Origin: Brevibacillus composti
Lineage (GTDB): Bacteria > Bacillota > Bacilli > Brevibacillales > Brevibacillaceae
Direction of reading: 5' to 3'
DNA: 64,000 bases
NCBI RefSeq assembly: GCF_016406105.1
Contig: NZ_CP066308.1
Coordinates: forward strand, 2,205,501-2,269,500
Part shown: one piece after another, positions 16,692 through 25,089 of the stretch
How positions within the stretch are numbered: the stretch's first letter is position 1
How the letters are laid out: the number at the start of each line of letters is the position of its first letter
Position numbers and translations under genes: made by a program
Notes under the pieces: model-generated
The model's database searches: none
Seen by the model: only the letters and a program-made list of their open reading frames with translations
Told to the model about the DNA's origin: nothing

Positions 16692-17318
16692 ATGGAAACC
16701 ATCCGCAATATTTTCTGTGTGGGACGCAATTACAGACTTCATGCCGAAGAATTGGGCAATGCCGTGCCTACTGTGCCGATGCTGTTCGGCAAGCCGACTC
16801 ATTCGCTGACCCTGACGAATGGGCAGACGATCGAGCTTCCGGGCAACCGCGGCGAGGTGCATTACGAAGCGGAGCTCGTCATACATATCGCCAGACCGTT
16901 TTCCGAAGGAGCCAGCCTGGAGGAGATGATCGACAAAATCGCCCTGGGGATTGACTTTACCTTGCGCGATGTGCAGAGCGAGCTGAAAAAGAATAGCCAC
17001 CCCTGGCTTTTGGCAAAAGGCTTTCGCCATTCGGCCGTGATCACGCCGTTTCAGCCATTTCCGGGATTGGCTGTGTGCGAGCAGACCGATTTTTCCCTGA
17101 ACATCAATGGGGAGCAGGCACAGCGGGGAAATATTCGCAACATGATCTTTGACCTGATGACGATTATCCGCTACACGCATGAACATTTCGGACTCGGGGC
17201 GGGCGATATTATTTTTACCGGAACGCCTGAAGGCGTCGGCCCGACCAAAAATGGCGACCATTTTTCCCTGCTCTGGGGAGACCAGATTTGGGGAGAATTT
17301 ACAGCGACGTTCTCTTAA
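16692..17318 (+). CDS. Fumarylacetoacetate hydrolase-family protein
   Basis: A 208-residue member of the FAH superfamily, whose enzymes hydrolyse or decarboxylate acylpyruvate-type and related beta-keto acids using a divalent metal. Visible signatures: FCVGRNYRLHAEELG at the start, the metal ligands in HYEAELVIHIA near 60, GIDFTLRDVQ near 97, and the late IIFTGTPEGVGP. Length fits the short one-domain FAH type. RBS GGGGGAGAGAAGGG. The substrate is not predictable. Confidence 0.87.
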   Translation: METIRNIFCVGRNYRLHAEELGNAVPTVPMLFGKPTHSLTLTNGQTIELPGNRGEVHYEAELVIHIARPFSEGASLEEMIDKIALGIDFTLRDVQSELKKNSHPWLLAKGFRHSAVITPFQPFPGLAVCEQTDFSLNINGEQAQRGNIRNMIFDLMTIIRYTHEHFGLGAGDIIFTGTPEGVGPTKNGDHFSLLWGDQIWGEFTATFS

Positions 17319-17331
17319 TACCGCTTGGAGA

Positions 17332-17372
17332 AAGCCATCTTCTGTCATGATCAGGCAGAAGATGGTTTTTTT
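17332..17372 (+). terminator. Terminator after the FAH-family gene
   Basis: AGCCATCTTCTG pairs with CAGAAGATGGTT around an 11-base loop; seven T follow. Confidence 0.85.
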
Positions 17373-17578
17373 GCGGGCGATCAGCCATTTTCTTTTTGGC
17401 CTAGGCCTTCTGAACCACAGGCCAAGTTTGGCGAAGAGTGAGCCCCTTTTTTTGGCTAGTGCCATTTTACCAAAAATCAGGTTGGTAAATTTTTCGGTCT
17501 TATCCTCCTGTTTCCTCCTGCGGTACCCTTTGCTTGTACCCGTTAGCGGGATCACAACATAACAAGGAGGAAAAGAGA

Positions 17579-18508
17579 GTGACGAAAAGAGATTGGGTGA
17601 TGAAATCGACTATCGCCGTCATGCTGAGTACGTCCCTGTTAATGGGTGGTCAAGTTGGACAAGCGGCCGCTTATTCACAAGATTCCGTAAAGTCAGAAGA
17701 GATTGTCAAACTGACGAAATCACTGGTAGGAAAAGATTACAAATATGGGGCAGAAGGTCCGAAGAGCTTTGGCTCTGCCGGTCTCGCTACGTATGTGTAT
17801 GGCCAAGCTGGCATCAAAATTCAGGATACCATTTCAGAATTGTACAGCAAAGGCACCAAGGTGAGCCGCACCGCGGTCAAACCGGGTGACCTCGTCTTCT
17901 TTTCTTCAAGCGGAAATGGGAAGCCGACCTTCATGGGAATCTACGTGGGGAACGATCAATTCATCTACTCTTCGCAAAGCAAAGGTGAAGTGGTCGTGAA
18001 AAAGTACTCCGCGTACAAGAATAAATTCCTCGGAGCGAGAAGCTACCTGTCTGCGGAGTCGGCCGCAAAACCGACCACGCCTGACTCCTCCAAGCCGGAT
18101 CAAGACGCAAAGGCATCGGCGCTCGCCGACAAGGTCATCAAAATCGGGGAGAAGTATATGGGGACCCCGTACAAATTCGGTTCGAGCAAAAACACGACAA
18201 AAACCTTTGACTGCTCGTCCTTTACCCAGCGCGTCTTCAAAGAAGCAGGGATCGAGCTTCCGCGCGATTCCCGCCAGCAGTCTACGGTGGGAAAAACAGT
18301 CTCGCTGAAAAACCTGAAAAAAGGCGATCTGATCTTTATGAAAGCATCGGTCAAAACTTCTTCTGACCGGATCACGCATGTCGCCATCTACGCCGGAAAT
18401 GGAAAAATCCTGCATACCTACGGCAAACCCGGCGTTACATACTCCAAGTTCTTTGATACCAACTGGGAGCGTCGTGTCGTAAAGGTAAAACGGGTCATTC
18501 CGGAATAA
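17579..18508 (+). CDS. Secreted protein with two NlpC/P60 domains, the first catalytically dead
   Basis: A 309-residue cell-wall protein with a signal peptide ending near QAAA. Residues about 38-165 and 185-309 are two copies of an NlpC/P60 fold. In the second, the catalytic cysteine (TFDCSSFTQRVF) and histidine (ITHVAIYAGNG) are present. In the first, the matching positions read SFGSAGLATYVY and PTFMGIYVGND, so cysteine is serine and histidine is phenylalanine. The first copy probably binds rather than cuts peptidoglycan. The GTG at 17579 is chosen because AAGGAGG precedes it by 8 bases. Confidence 0.87.
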   Translation: MTKRDWVMKSTIAVMLSTSLLMGGQVGQAAAYSQDSVKSEEIVKLTKSLVGKDYKYGAEGPKSFGSAGLATYVYGQAGIKIQDTISELYSKGTKVSRTAVKPGDLVFFSSSGNGKPTFMGIYVGNDQFIYSSQSKGEVVVKKYSAYKNKFLGARSYLSAESAAKPTTPDSSKPDQDAKASALADKVIKIGEKYMGTPYKFGSSKNTTKTFDCSSFTQRVFKEAGIELPRDSRQQSTVGKTVSLKNLKKGDLIFMKASVKTSSDRITHVAIYAGNGKILHTYGKPGVTYSKFFDTNWERRVVKVKRVIPE

Positions 18509-18518
18509 AATGGGTCCA

Positions 18519-18558
18519 TCAGACTCTTAGGCATGCCGCCTGAGAGTCTGATTTTTTT
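18519..18558 (+). terminator. Terminator after the tandem NlpC/P60 gene
   Basis: Stem TCAGACTCTTAGG/CCTGAGAGTCTGA, loop of about 7 bases, then seven T. Confidence 0.9.
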
Positions 18559-18676
18559 GCCGTCGGCCCACTTTCTTGTTACGTATGACGGACAGCGAAA
18601 AAACTTTGTTACACCGAATTTATTGACAAATGGTGGTTGTGACGTGCATCGTGTCATCAGGAGGTGTTTGTCTTCG

Positions 18677-19213
18677 ATGAATATCCGTTTCCTCTTCGTG
18701 TTCGCGATTATCCTCACGGCGACCTATCTCGTCGTCGGGACAGGGAAGCAGGATGGCAATACAGAGGGAATTGCCAAGCCGGACGTGCGCTATCAGGCTC
18801 CCGCTTTTCTCGGAACATCTCTGGATGGACAAGAGATCGCACTCTCGCAGCTCCAGGGCAAGCCGGTATTCCTCAATTTTTGGGCCAGCTGGTGCCCGCC
18901 GTGCAAGGCAGAGATGCCTGATCTGACGGCCTTGCATGAGCGCTACGGAGACGCTGTCTCTTTTCTGGGCATCCATACCACGTACAATGATTCTGAAGAG
19001 GCAGCGAGGGATTTTGTCTCTTTCTATCAGGTGAAATATCCGGTGCTGGTCGATCCGCAGGGCACGATCAGCAAGGAGTATCAGATTATCGCGATGCCTA
19101 CGAGTTTTATTATCGACCCACGCGGCCAAATCCTGTTCAAAAAAATAGGTCCCCTCACCATAGAGGAGTTTGAACGAGTGGTCCGACCCATGCTGCAAAA
19201 GGAGAGTTTTTGA
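18677..19213 (+). CDS. Membrane-anchored TlpA/ResA-type thiol-disulfide oxidoreductase
   Basis: A 178-residue protein with one N-terminal hydrophobic segment (FLFVFAIILTATYLVV) and an extracytoplasmic thioredoxin fold. The redox motif WCPPC lies in FWASWCPPCKAEMPDL near residue 70; the cis-proline is in AMPTSFIIDPRGQ. ResA/TlpA proteins reduce disulfides, for example in cytochrome c maturation. AGGAGG lies 12 bases before the chosen ATG; an in-frame TTG at 18668 would be too close. Its stop overlaps the next ATG (TGATG), implying translational coupling. Confidence 0.88.
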   Translation: MNIRFLFVFAIILTATYLVVGTGKQDGNTEGIAKPDVRYQAPAFLGTSLDGQEIALSQLQGKPVFLNFWASWCPPCKAEMPDLTALHERYGDAVSFLGIHTTYNDSEEAARDFVSFYQVKYPVLVDPQGTISKEYQIIAMPTSFIIDPRGQILFKKIGPLTIEEFERVVRPMLQKESF

Positions 19214-19926
19214 TGCTGGAACCAGGGACGATGCTGGCATTTGGCCCGCTTCATTTTTCTGCCGATCTCCTGTCTGTTTTGTTAGCGCTCTTGCTATTTC
19301 CGCCATGGCTCAAACGCGTCGAGGCCGACAAGTCAGGGAGCTCCGCCTTTTTGCAGGCAGGGGGCAACTCAATCCTGCTCGCCCTCGTTCTGTACAAGCT
19401 GTGGCCGATCCTGGAGGGGGGATTTGAGGTGATACGGGAGCCGTCGCGCTGGCTCCTCTACAGTGGCGGTGCCTTTGGACTCGAAGCCGGAGCAGCCGGA
19501 GGAGCGTTGTTGTTCTTCGTGCAGGCTCTGCGCGGCAAATGGCTAAAGCCGGCGGTAGGGGAATGGCTGCTTGCGGCCGTCGCGTTTTGGGCTTTGGCAC
19601 AGGCCTTGTTGATCAAAGGGTACGGAATCGAAACGGCTGGCTGGGGCTTGGAACTGCAAGGGGTCTATTACTTCCCGCTGCATCTGCTGGAGGCTGCCGT
19701 GCTCTTGGCGATGCTTCTGCTGCTTACGTTTCCTCGTTGGCGCGCATCCTTTTCCAAGAGGGAGAGAATCGGCATCCTTCTCATCGGTCTCGGATTTTGG
19801 ACCATCATCCACATTACTCTCTCCGCGGCAGACCGAATCCCATCCGGGCTGCTGTCTTATCGTGAGGAGGCGGGGCTTGTGGCCGTATATCTGGGAGCCT
19901 GGCTTTTCCTCAGGAAACGGGAATAG
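19213..19926 (+). CDS. Polytopic membrane protein coupled to the TlpA gene
   Basis: A 237-residue protein with about seven hydrophobic segments and few polar loops. The topology recalls prolipoprotein diacylglyceryl transferase, but I cannot see the HGGL-type catalytic motif of Lgt. The start overlaps the stop codon of the thioredoxin gene and AAGGAGAG sits upstream. Because the partner is an outward-facing thiol reductase, this protein may pass reducing equivalents across the membrane, as DsbD/CcdA do, but it shows no cysteine pair, so that role is doubtful. Function unknown. Confidence 0.65.
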   Translation: MLEPGTMLAFGPLHFSADLLSVLLALLLFPPWLKRVEADKSGSSAFLQAGGNSILLALVLYKLWPILEGGFEVIREPSRWLLYSGGAFGLEAGAAGGALLFFVQALRGKWLKPAVGEWLLAAVAFWALAQALLIKGYGIETAGWGLELQGVYYFPLHLLEAAVLLAMLLLLTFPRWRASFSKRERIGILLIGLGFWTIIHITLSAADRIPSGLLSYREEAGLVAVYLGAWLFLRKRE

Positions 19927-20025
19927 GCCGTCTGTGGGCAGAATATCCATCAGTCTGAACAGGGAAAATGAGCAACGACAGAGAATCTTACTTTCTATAC
20001 CTTGTTGGAAATAGGGGGAGTATGC

Positions 20026-21606
20026 ATGCAGCTGCAATTGCCGGAACGCTATAATTTTGCCGCACAGGTGGATCGCTGGGCCGATCTTCATCCCCAGCGA
20101 CGCGCTATCTGGGAAGTCAATGCAGAGGGAGAAGAAAGGGTACTCACCTACGAAGAACTGCGCCGTCACTCCAATCGTGTGGCCAACGGACTTGAGTCAC
20201 TCGGCATTGGCGCCGGGGATCGCGTACTCGTGCTGGTGCCGCGCGGCGTAGAGGCTTATGCCATCTATCTGGGCTTGCTGAAAATCGGGGCAGTCGTCAT
20301 GCCTGGATCAGAGATGCTGCGGAGCAAGGATATCGAGTACCGCGCCAACCATGCCCAAGCCAAAGCGATTATCGGTTTCGATGCCATCCGGGATGAAGTC
20401 GATCAGATACGGTCCGCGTCGCCTTCTCTGTCCCGGTTCATAACGATCGGACAGCTGGCGGACGGCTGGATATCGTTGTCTGAATTGTTGGACGATCAGT
20501 CGGACGACTACCGCTGTGCAGATACCAAGGCAGACGAATTGGCGTTTCTGTCCTACACGTCGGGGACGACCGGAGGACCCAAGGGGGTCATGCATGTGCA
20601 CGGCTGGCCTTTTGCCCATCTGGCGGTAGCCGCCAAGCTCTGGCTCGATGTACAGGAAGGCGATCTGGTCTGGGCCACGGCGGGACCAGGCTGGGCAAAA
20701 TGGATCTGGAGTCCGTTTGTCTCTACTCTAGGGATGGGAGCGACTGCCTTAGTTTATAAAGGCCGTTTTGATCCCGATACCTATCTAACGCTGCTGCAAA
20801 ACTACCCGATCACCGTCCTGTGCGCGACTCCTACGGAATACCGTTTGATGGCCAAAGTGCCGGGTCTGGAAAAGTATGCGCTGCAAGCGCTGCGCAGCGC
20901 GTGTTCTGCAGGAGAACCGCTGAATCGGGAGGTCATCGACACATTCCGGCGCGTATACGGCCTGACCGTTCGGGATGGATACGGACAGACGGAAAATACG
21001 CTGCTCGTGGGCACCTTTGTAGGCATGGAGCCAAAGCCGGGATCGATGGGCAGGCCATCTCCTGTGGTGCGCGTCGCCATTATCGACGAGGAAGGGGCGG
21101 AACTGCCGCAGGGAGAAGTGGGCGACATCGCCATCGATCGGGACATGATCGCGCTGTTCCGCGGTTATCTGGATGATCCAGAGCGGACCGAGAGAGCGTT
21201 TCGCGGCAACTGGTACGTGACGGGCGACCAGGGGCGGATGGACGAAGAAGGGTACATCTGGTTTGAGGGCAGGGCGGACGACATTATTATCTCCGGTGGC
21301 TACACGATCGGACCCTTCGAGGTAGAGGATGCGCTGGTGAAGCATCCGGCCGTAGCCGAATGCGCGGCGGTGGCCAGTCCGGATCCGGAGCGGGGCCAGG
21401 TGGTCAAAGCCTTTGTCGTGCTGCAGCAAGGCATGCAGCCCTCTGAGGAGTTGGTGCGTGAACTGCAGGATCATGTCAAGCGGATGACGGCCCCTTACAA
21501 ATATCCGCGCAAGGTAGAGTTCGTGGCGGAACTGCCCAAAACGACCTCCGGAAAAATCAGGCGCGTCGAGCTTCGCCAACAGGAAAAACAAAAATCCCAT
21601 TCCTAG
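20026..21606 (+). CDS. Acyl-CoA synthetase (medium-chain/ACSM-like)
   Basis: A 526-residue adenylate-forming enzyme that activates a carboxylic acid to its CoA thioester with ATP. Motifs: P-loop SYTSGTTGGPKGVMH near 178, WATAGPGWAKWIWSPF typical of the medium-chain (ACSM) branch, DGYGQTENTLLVG near 320, the hinge TGDQGRMDEEGYIWFEGRADD near 400, and the catalytic lysine in PKTTSGKIRR near 513. The ATG at 20026 is preferred because AGGGGGAG is directly upstream. A terminator follows. The chain length of the acid is not determined. Confidence 0.9.
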   Translation: MQLQLPERYNFAAQVDRWADLHPQRRAIWEVNAEGEERVLTYEELRRHSNRVANGLESLGIGAGDRVLVLVPRGVEAYAIYLGLLKIGAVVMPGSEMLRSKDIEYRANHAQAKAIIGFDAIRDEVDQIRSASPSLSRFITIGQLADGWISLSELLDDQSDDYRCADTKADELAFLSYTSGTTGGPKGVMHVHGWPFAHLAVAAKLWLDVQEGDLVWATAGPGWAKWIWSPFVSTLGMGATALVYKGRFDPDTYLTLLQNYPITVLCATPTEYRLMAKVPGLEKYALQALRSACSAGEPLNREVIDTFRRVYGLTVRDGYGQTENTLLVGTFVGMEPKPGSMGRPSPVVRVAIIDEEGAELPQGEVGDIAIDRDMIALFRGYLDDPERTERAFRGNWYVTGDQGRMDEEGYIWFEGRADDIIISGGYTIGPFEVEDALVKHPAVAECAAVASPDPERGQVVKAFVVLQQGMQPSEELVRELQDHVKRMTAPYKYPRKVEFVAELPKTTSGKIRRVELRQQEKQKSHS

Positions 21607-21622
21607 CCGCAGCGGCTCATGG

Positions 21623-21650
21623 AAAGCCCGGTCATTAGCCGGGCTTTTTT
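21623..21650 (+). terminator. Terminator after the acyl-CoA synthetase gene
   Basis: AAAGCCCGG/CCGGGCTTT stem with a 7-base loop and six T. Confidence 0.9.
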
Positions 21651-21784
21651 CATTTTATCTGGGGCTTTTTATCATCTGAAGCGAAAGATTACGAAGTTGT
21701 AAGCCGGCTGTAAGCGGATTCGATAGGAGCCTCCCTCGCTGCTGCTTATCATGGAGATAAGATGCGAGCAAAGGAGGAACCCGC

Positions 21785-22549
21785 GTGAATCCGAGAGCTG
21801 CTTACCCGAATCAAGCCGTCTGGAAAAAATGGCTGATCGCGATCTCGCTGACGATGATCATCTTTACTTATCTGCTCCCAGTTCTGATGGCGCAGGCTGG
21901 CAGCAGCTGGATCGACGAGTCTAAAATCAATACGCTGCGAAGCGAAAACAGCGCCTACATTCCCATCGAGCAGATGCCGCCGCACTTGTGGAAGGCTTTC
22001 GTGGCGATTGAAGACCACCGCTTTATGCAGCATGACGGTGTGGATCTTGCCGCGCTGGCCCGAGCGATTTGGATCGATATCAGGTCCGGCTCGTATCAGC
22101 AAGGAGGCAGTACGATCACTATGCAATTGGCCCGCAACCTGTTTTTGACCCATGACAAGACCATCATCCGCAAAGGAAAGGAGATGGCGATCGCGCTGGC
22201 GCTCGAGCGCAAATACAGCAAGCGCGAGCTGCTGGAGCTGTATCTCAATGCGATTTACTACGGGCATGGGCAATATGGCATCGGCCATGCGGCGCAGTAT
22301 TATTTCGGCAAAGGCAACCCTGATGGCCTGCGGACGTTGACGGTGGGAGAATCCGCTCTCCTGGCCTCCCTCCCCAAAGCGCCGGAGTCCTATTCGCCGA
22401 TCAAGCATTCGCAAAAGGCTCGGCAGAGGCAGGAGCTGGTGCTGGACAGAATGGCCCAACTCGAAATCCTGACGGATGCCGACCGGGAGCGGGCTTTGCG
22501 TGAGCCGATCCTGCTGCGCGGACAAAAAATGAACCCGAGCGGGAGCTAG
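21785..22549 (+). CDS. Monofunctional peptidoglycan glycosyltransferase (GT51)
   Basis: A 254-residue membrane-anchored transglycosylase that polymerises lipid II. One N-terminal membrane segment (about 17-38) is followed by the five GT51 motifs: the catalytic glutamate in AIEDHRFMQHDG near residue 75, GGSTITMQLARNLFL, the basic RKGKEMAIALALERKYSK block, ELLELYLNAIYYGHGQYGIG, and SALLASLPKAPESYSP. There is no penicillin-binding transpeptidase domain, unlike class A PBPs. The GTG start is preceded by AAAGGAGG. It stands alone. Confidence 0.92.
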   Translation: MNPRAAYPNQAVWKKWLIAISLTMIIFTYLLPVLMAQAGSSWIDESKINTLRSENSAYIPIEQMPPHLWKAFVAIEDHRFMQHDGVDLAALARAIWIDIRSGSYQQGGSTITMQLARNLFLTHDKTIIRKGKEMAIALALERKYSKRELLELYLNAIYYGHGQYGIGHAAQYYFGKGNPDGLRTLTVGESALLASLPKAPESYSPIKHSQKARQRQELVLDRMAQLEILTDADRERALREPILLRGQKMNPSGS

Positions 22550-22580
22550 GCTTTCGCCTCATGCCTGTACCCTTGTCCTT

Positions 22581-23693
22581 TCAAGTGGTTCGGTTGACAG
22601 CCTTGCTCAGCGCGTCTTCCAGGACGTGGGCATATTGCATCGTCGTCTCGATTTTGGAATGGCCGAGCTGCGCCTGCAGCTGATGAGCGTCCGGATTGAG
22701 GCGTAGAAACTGGGTGGCAAAGCTATGCCGCAGCTTGTGCACGGATAAATCGGGAATGCCAAACGCCTGCGCGTATTTTTTCACCAGCTTTTGCACGGAG
22801 CGCACTTCGATGCGATGCCCATGCGGCTTGGATGGAGAGACCGCGAGAAAGACAGCCTGTTCGGATTCCGCCGGCTGATAGCGGTGGCGGACCGCCAGAT
22901 ATCGCTGTAGATAAACTTTTCCCCAGTCGCTAAAAAACGGGGCGTCCTCTTTCTTTCCTTTCCGTATCATTTTTAATTGGTTTTTTTCCAAGACCACGTC
23001 GGACAAATCCAGATTGACGATTTCCGATACGCGAAAGCCGCCGGAGAGAATTAGGGCGATCAGCGCTGTGTCGCGATCCCGGTTCTGCTCATGGTAGCGG
23101 CGCTTTTTGACGGTATCGCAGTGAGCCAGATAGCCGTCGTAGACGAAGTCGACAAACTGGTGAATCTGCTCGTCGATCAGGATTTTCGCGCGGATGGCAT
23201 GGGCTCTCGCCAGGGGAGTGGCTTCTTCCGTGTCCAGTTCGATTTTGGCCATCACATTGCGAGTCAGGTAAGATTCTCCCTGTTCATCCTCGGCGATGGC
23301 GGACAGGTAGGTGAACAGCGATTTTAGACTGGAGATCTTCCGCTGAATCGTCCGGTCGCTGTATTCCCGCCGCGCGCTGCGCGTCGGTTTTTGCAGGAGA
23401 CCGGAACGTTCAAACAGATGAGATTCTTGCAGATAGAGGATGTAGCTCTCCACCGTCTCCTTTTTTAGCTCATTCAGTGTTTCCAGCGGAATCTCCTTCA
23501 TCTCCCGCGCGCTGGTCAGGCCTTCTGCCATCAACCAGCGAAAGAAAAAAGAAAAGTCGCGCAAATACCCCAGCAAGGTCGAGGGGGAATTTTTTTTGCT
23601 CTTTTTATGCTCGACAAACTTTTCCACGTACCAGGGAAACGTGGGAACGAGCTGCAGCAGTTGGATGGAATCCCGTTTCTTGATCACAGACAT
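22581..23693 (-). CDS. xerS: Tyrosine recombinase, XerS-like
   Basis: A 370-residue site-specific recombinase with an N-terminal SAM-like core-binding domain (PWYVEKFVEHKKSKK onward) and a C-terminal catalytic domain. Catalytic residues are all visible: arginine in SGGFRVSEIVNLDL near 221, lysine in the beta-hairpin near MIRKGKK, HKLRHSFATQFL near 318, LGHSKIETTMQYAH with the nucleophilic tyrosine near 354. Length and the N-terminal pattern resemble XerS, the single Xer of streptococci, rather than XerC/XerD of about 300 residues. No phage genes lie nearby, so it is probably a resident recombinase. A palindrome lies just upstream. Confidence 0.8.
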   Translation of the reverse strand: MSVIKKRDSIQLLQLVPTFPWYVEKFVEHKKSKKNSPSTLLGYLRDFSFFFRWLMAEGLTSAREMKEIPLETLNELKKETVESYILYLQESHLFERSGLLQKPTRSARREYSDRTIQRKISSLKSLFTYLSAIAEDEQGESYLTRNVMAKIELDTEEATPLARAHAIRAKILIDEQIHQFVDFVYDGYLAHCDTVKKRRYHEQNRDRDTALIALILSGGFRVSEIVNLDLSDVVLEKNQLKMIRKGKKEDAPFFSDWGKVYLQRYLAVRHRYQPAESEQAVFLAVSPSKPHGHRIEVRSVQKLVKKYAQAFGIPDLSVHKLRHSFATQFLRLNPDAHQLQAQLGHSKIETTMQYAHVLEDALSKAVNRTT

Positions 23694-23728
23694 CTGTGAA
23701 AACCCTCCTCTACGTACTCTTTCAATCC

Positions 23729-23758
23729 ATGATAGAAGACGAACATATATTCTATCAT
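23729..23758. repeat. Perfect inverted repeat upstream of xerS (dif-like candidate)
   Basis: ATGATAGAA, a 12-base spacer, then TTCTATCAT: two perfect 9-bp arms centred about 50 bases upstream of the XerS-like start codon. In streptococci the difSL site lies next to xerS. The 12-base spacer is longer than in classical dif sites, so it could instead be an operator. Confidence 0.5.
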
Positions 23759-23787
23759 ACCTTCAAAGGAATTGGGAATATTTGTTC
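23741..23787. promoter_or_regulatory. Two LexA-like boxes between xerS and the subtilase remnant
   Basis: GAACATATATTC (23741-23752) and GAATATTTGTTC (23776-23787) each differ by one base from the Gram-positive SOS box core GAAC-N4-GTTC and are mirror images of each other. They could bind LexA; this is unproven. Confidence 0.35.
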
Positions 23788-23879
23788 GTTTGCGTCGAGA
23801 GGTGATTTCGATGCGGGTCTTTCCTATCACTCTCTCCTTGCATAAACCATAGTAATCCTGCAAAAAGGGAGGAATGGTT

Positions 23880-24874
23880 ATGTGGCTATGGACGGGACTT
23901 GCGTTCGCCGGTCTTGCCGTTGCGTACCTCTTGTATTGGTACCGGGAAAAGAGAGAGGATGAAAAATGGCACGATCATGTGCCCAATGAATTGATCGTCA
24001 AATTTAAGGAGGGTGTCGGTCCAGAGCAGATGGACAGCATCCACCGTCGAGCCAAATGCTGGTCGGCAGGCTGTGATGAGGAGCTGGGTATTCACAAGAT
24101 TCGCTCCAAGCGAAAAATGAGGAAGATGCTGAATACCTACCGGGATTTGCCTGAAGTCGAATTCGCCGAACCGAACTATCTCTTTTCGTTTCGGCATCGG
24201 TTACGCCCAATGACCCCTTTTTCGCGTCTTATCAGTATGGACCACAGCGCATCCAGGCGCCGTCCGCATGGGATGTGACCCAGAGCAACCCCGCGGTCCG
24301 CAGCCGTGACCAATAACGGGATCGGGATCGCGGGGATGGCACCGCTGGCTTCCATCCTGCCGGTACGCGTATTGGATAACTCGGGGAGCGGTGATCTGGC
24401 CAATGTGGCGAGAGGCATCGTCTATGCAGCACAGCGGGGAGCCCAGGTCATCAATCTGAGTCTGGGAGCACCAGTCTCATCCTCTACGCTGGAATCAGCC
24501 ATTCAGTACGCGTGGAGCCGGGGGGCGGTTATTGTGGCAGCCGCCGGAAACGAGGGAACTTCCCGGCTCAACTATCCGGCCGCCTACGCCAATGTCATTG
24601 CCGTCGCTTCGACGAATGAGCGGGACCAAAAGTCCGGCTTCTCCAACTACGGGCAGTGGGTGGAGGTGGCTGCTCCGGGCGAAAACATCTTGTCCACCTA
24701 TCCGGGCGGATACTACGCGTATCTAAGCGGTACTTCAATGGCGGCTCCGCATGTGGCCGGCTTGGCGGGATTGCTCGCAGAAATGCCATCCTGTCCACGT
24801 CTGACCCGGTGGCAGGCACCGGCGTCTATTGGCTCTATGGACGGGTCAATGCATCCAGAGCCGTCCGATCGTAA
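23880..24874 (+). pseudogene. Broken subtilisin-like S8 serine peptidase
   Basis: The first part has a signal anchor (WLWTGLAFAGLAVAYLLYW) and an inhibitor-like propeptide (PNELIVKFKEGVGPEQM to EVEFAEPNYLF). Near 24190 the frame shifts; the next frame continues sensibly with VTPNDPFFASYQYGPQRIQ and WDVTQSNPAVR. The region that should hold the catalytic aspartate and histidine (DTG and HGTHVAG) is absent, joined directly to VTNNGIGIAGMAPLAS. The serine block SGTSMAAPHVAGLAGLLA is intact, then a second frame change near 24780 leads to TSDPVAGTGVYWLYGR. Two of three catalytic residues are missing, so it cannot be active. Confidence 0.87.
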
Positions 24875-24884
24875 CCCGGAGAGG

Positions 24885-24917
24885 GAGGCCGCTTTCAATT
24901 CAGCGGTCTCTTTTTTT
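24885..24917 (+). terminator. Terminator after the subtilase remnant
   Basis: GAGGCCGCT pairs with AGCGGTCTC (one G-U) across an 8-base loop, with seven T. Confidence 0.75.
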
Positions 24918-25089
24918 GCGTACCCGTATCGTCAACGTTCGTTCATTCTATATGATGATTGGGTTGTGCTTTGCACGGAACGAAGCCACCGGGATTGAAT
25001 TCTCCTGACAAGAGAGAAGAAGATTGCTACAATGAACATTCAGGTTTTGTTTCTGTTTGGCTAGACAGAGAGGGAGAGGAGGGGGAAAA

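Noticed and set aside
17373-17578. Possible c-di-AMP (ydaO) riboswitch upstream of the NlpC/P60 gene
   Set aside because: Cell-wall hydrolase genes often carry one, but I could not find the conserved core; the stretch holds only weak repeats.
19213-19926. Prolipoprotein diacylglyceryl transferase (Lgt)
   Set aside because: Topology is similar, but the catalytic histidine-glycine motif and signature arginine block were not seen.
22581-23693. Integrase of a prophage or integrative element
   Set aside because: No phage, conjugation or cargo genes and no tRNA-end repeat lie next to it; the tRNAs are 9 kb away and intact.
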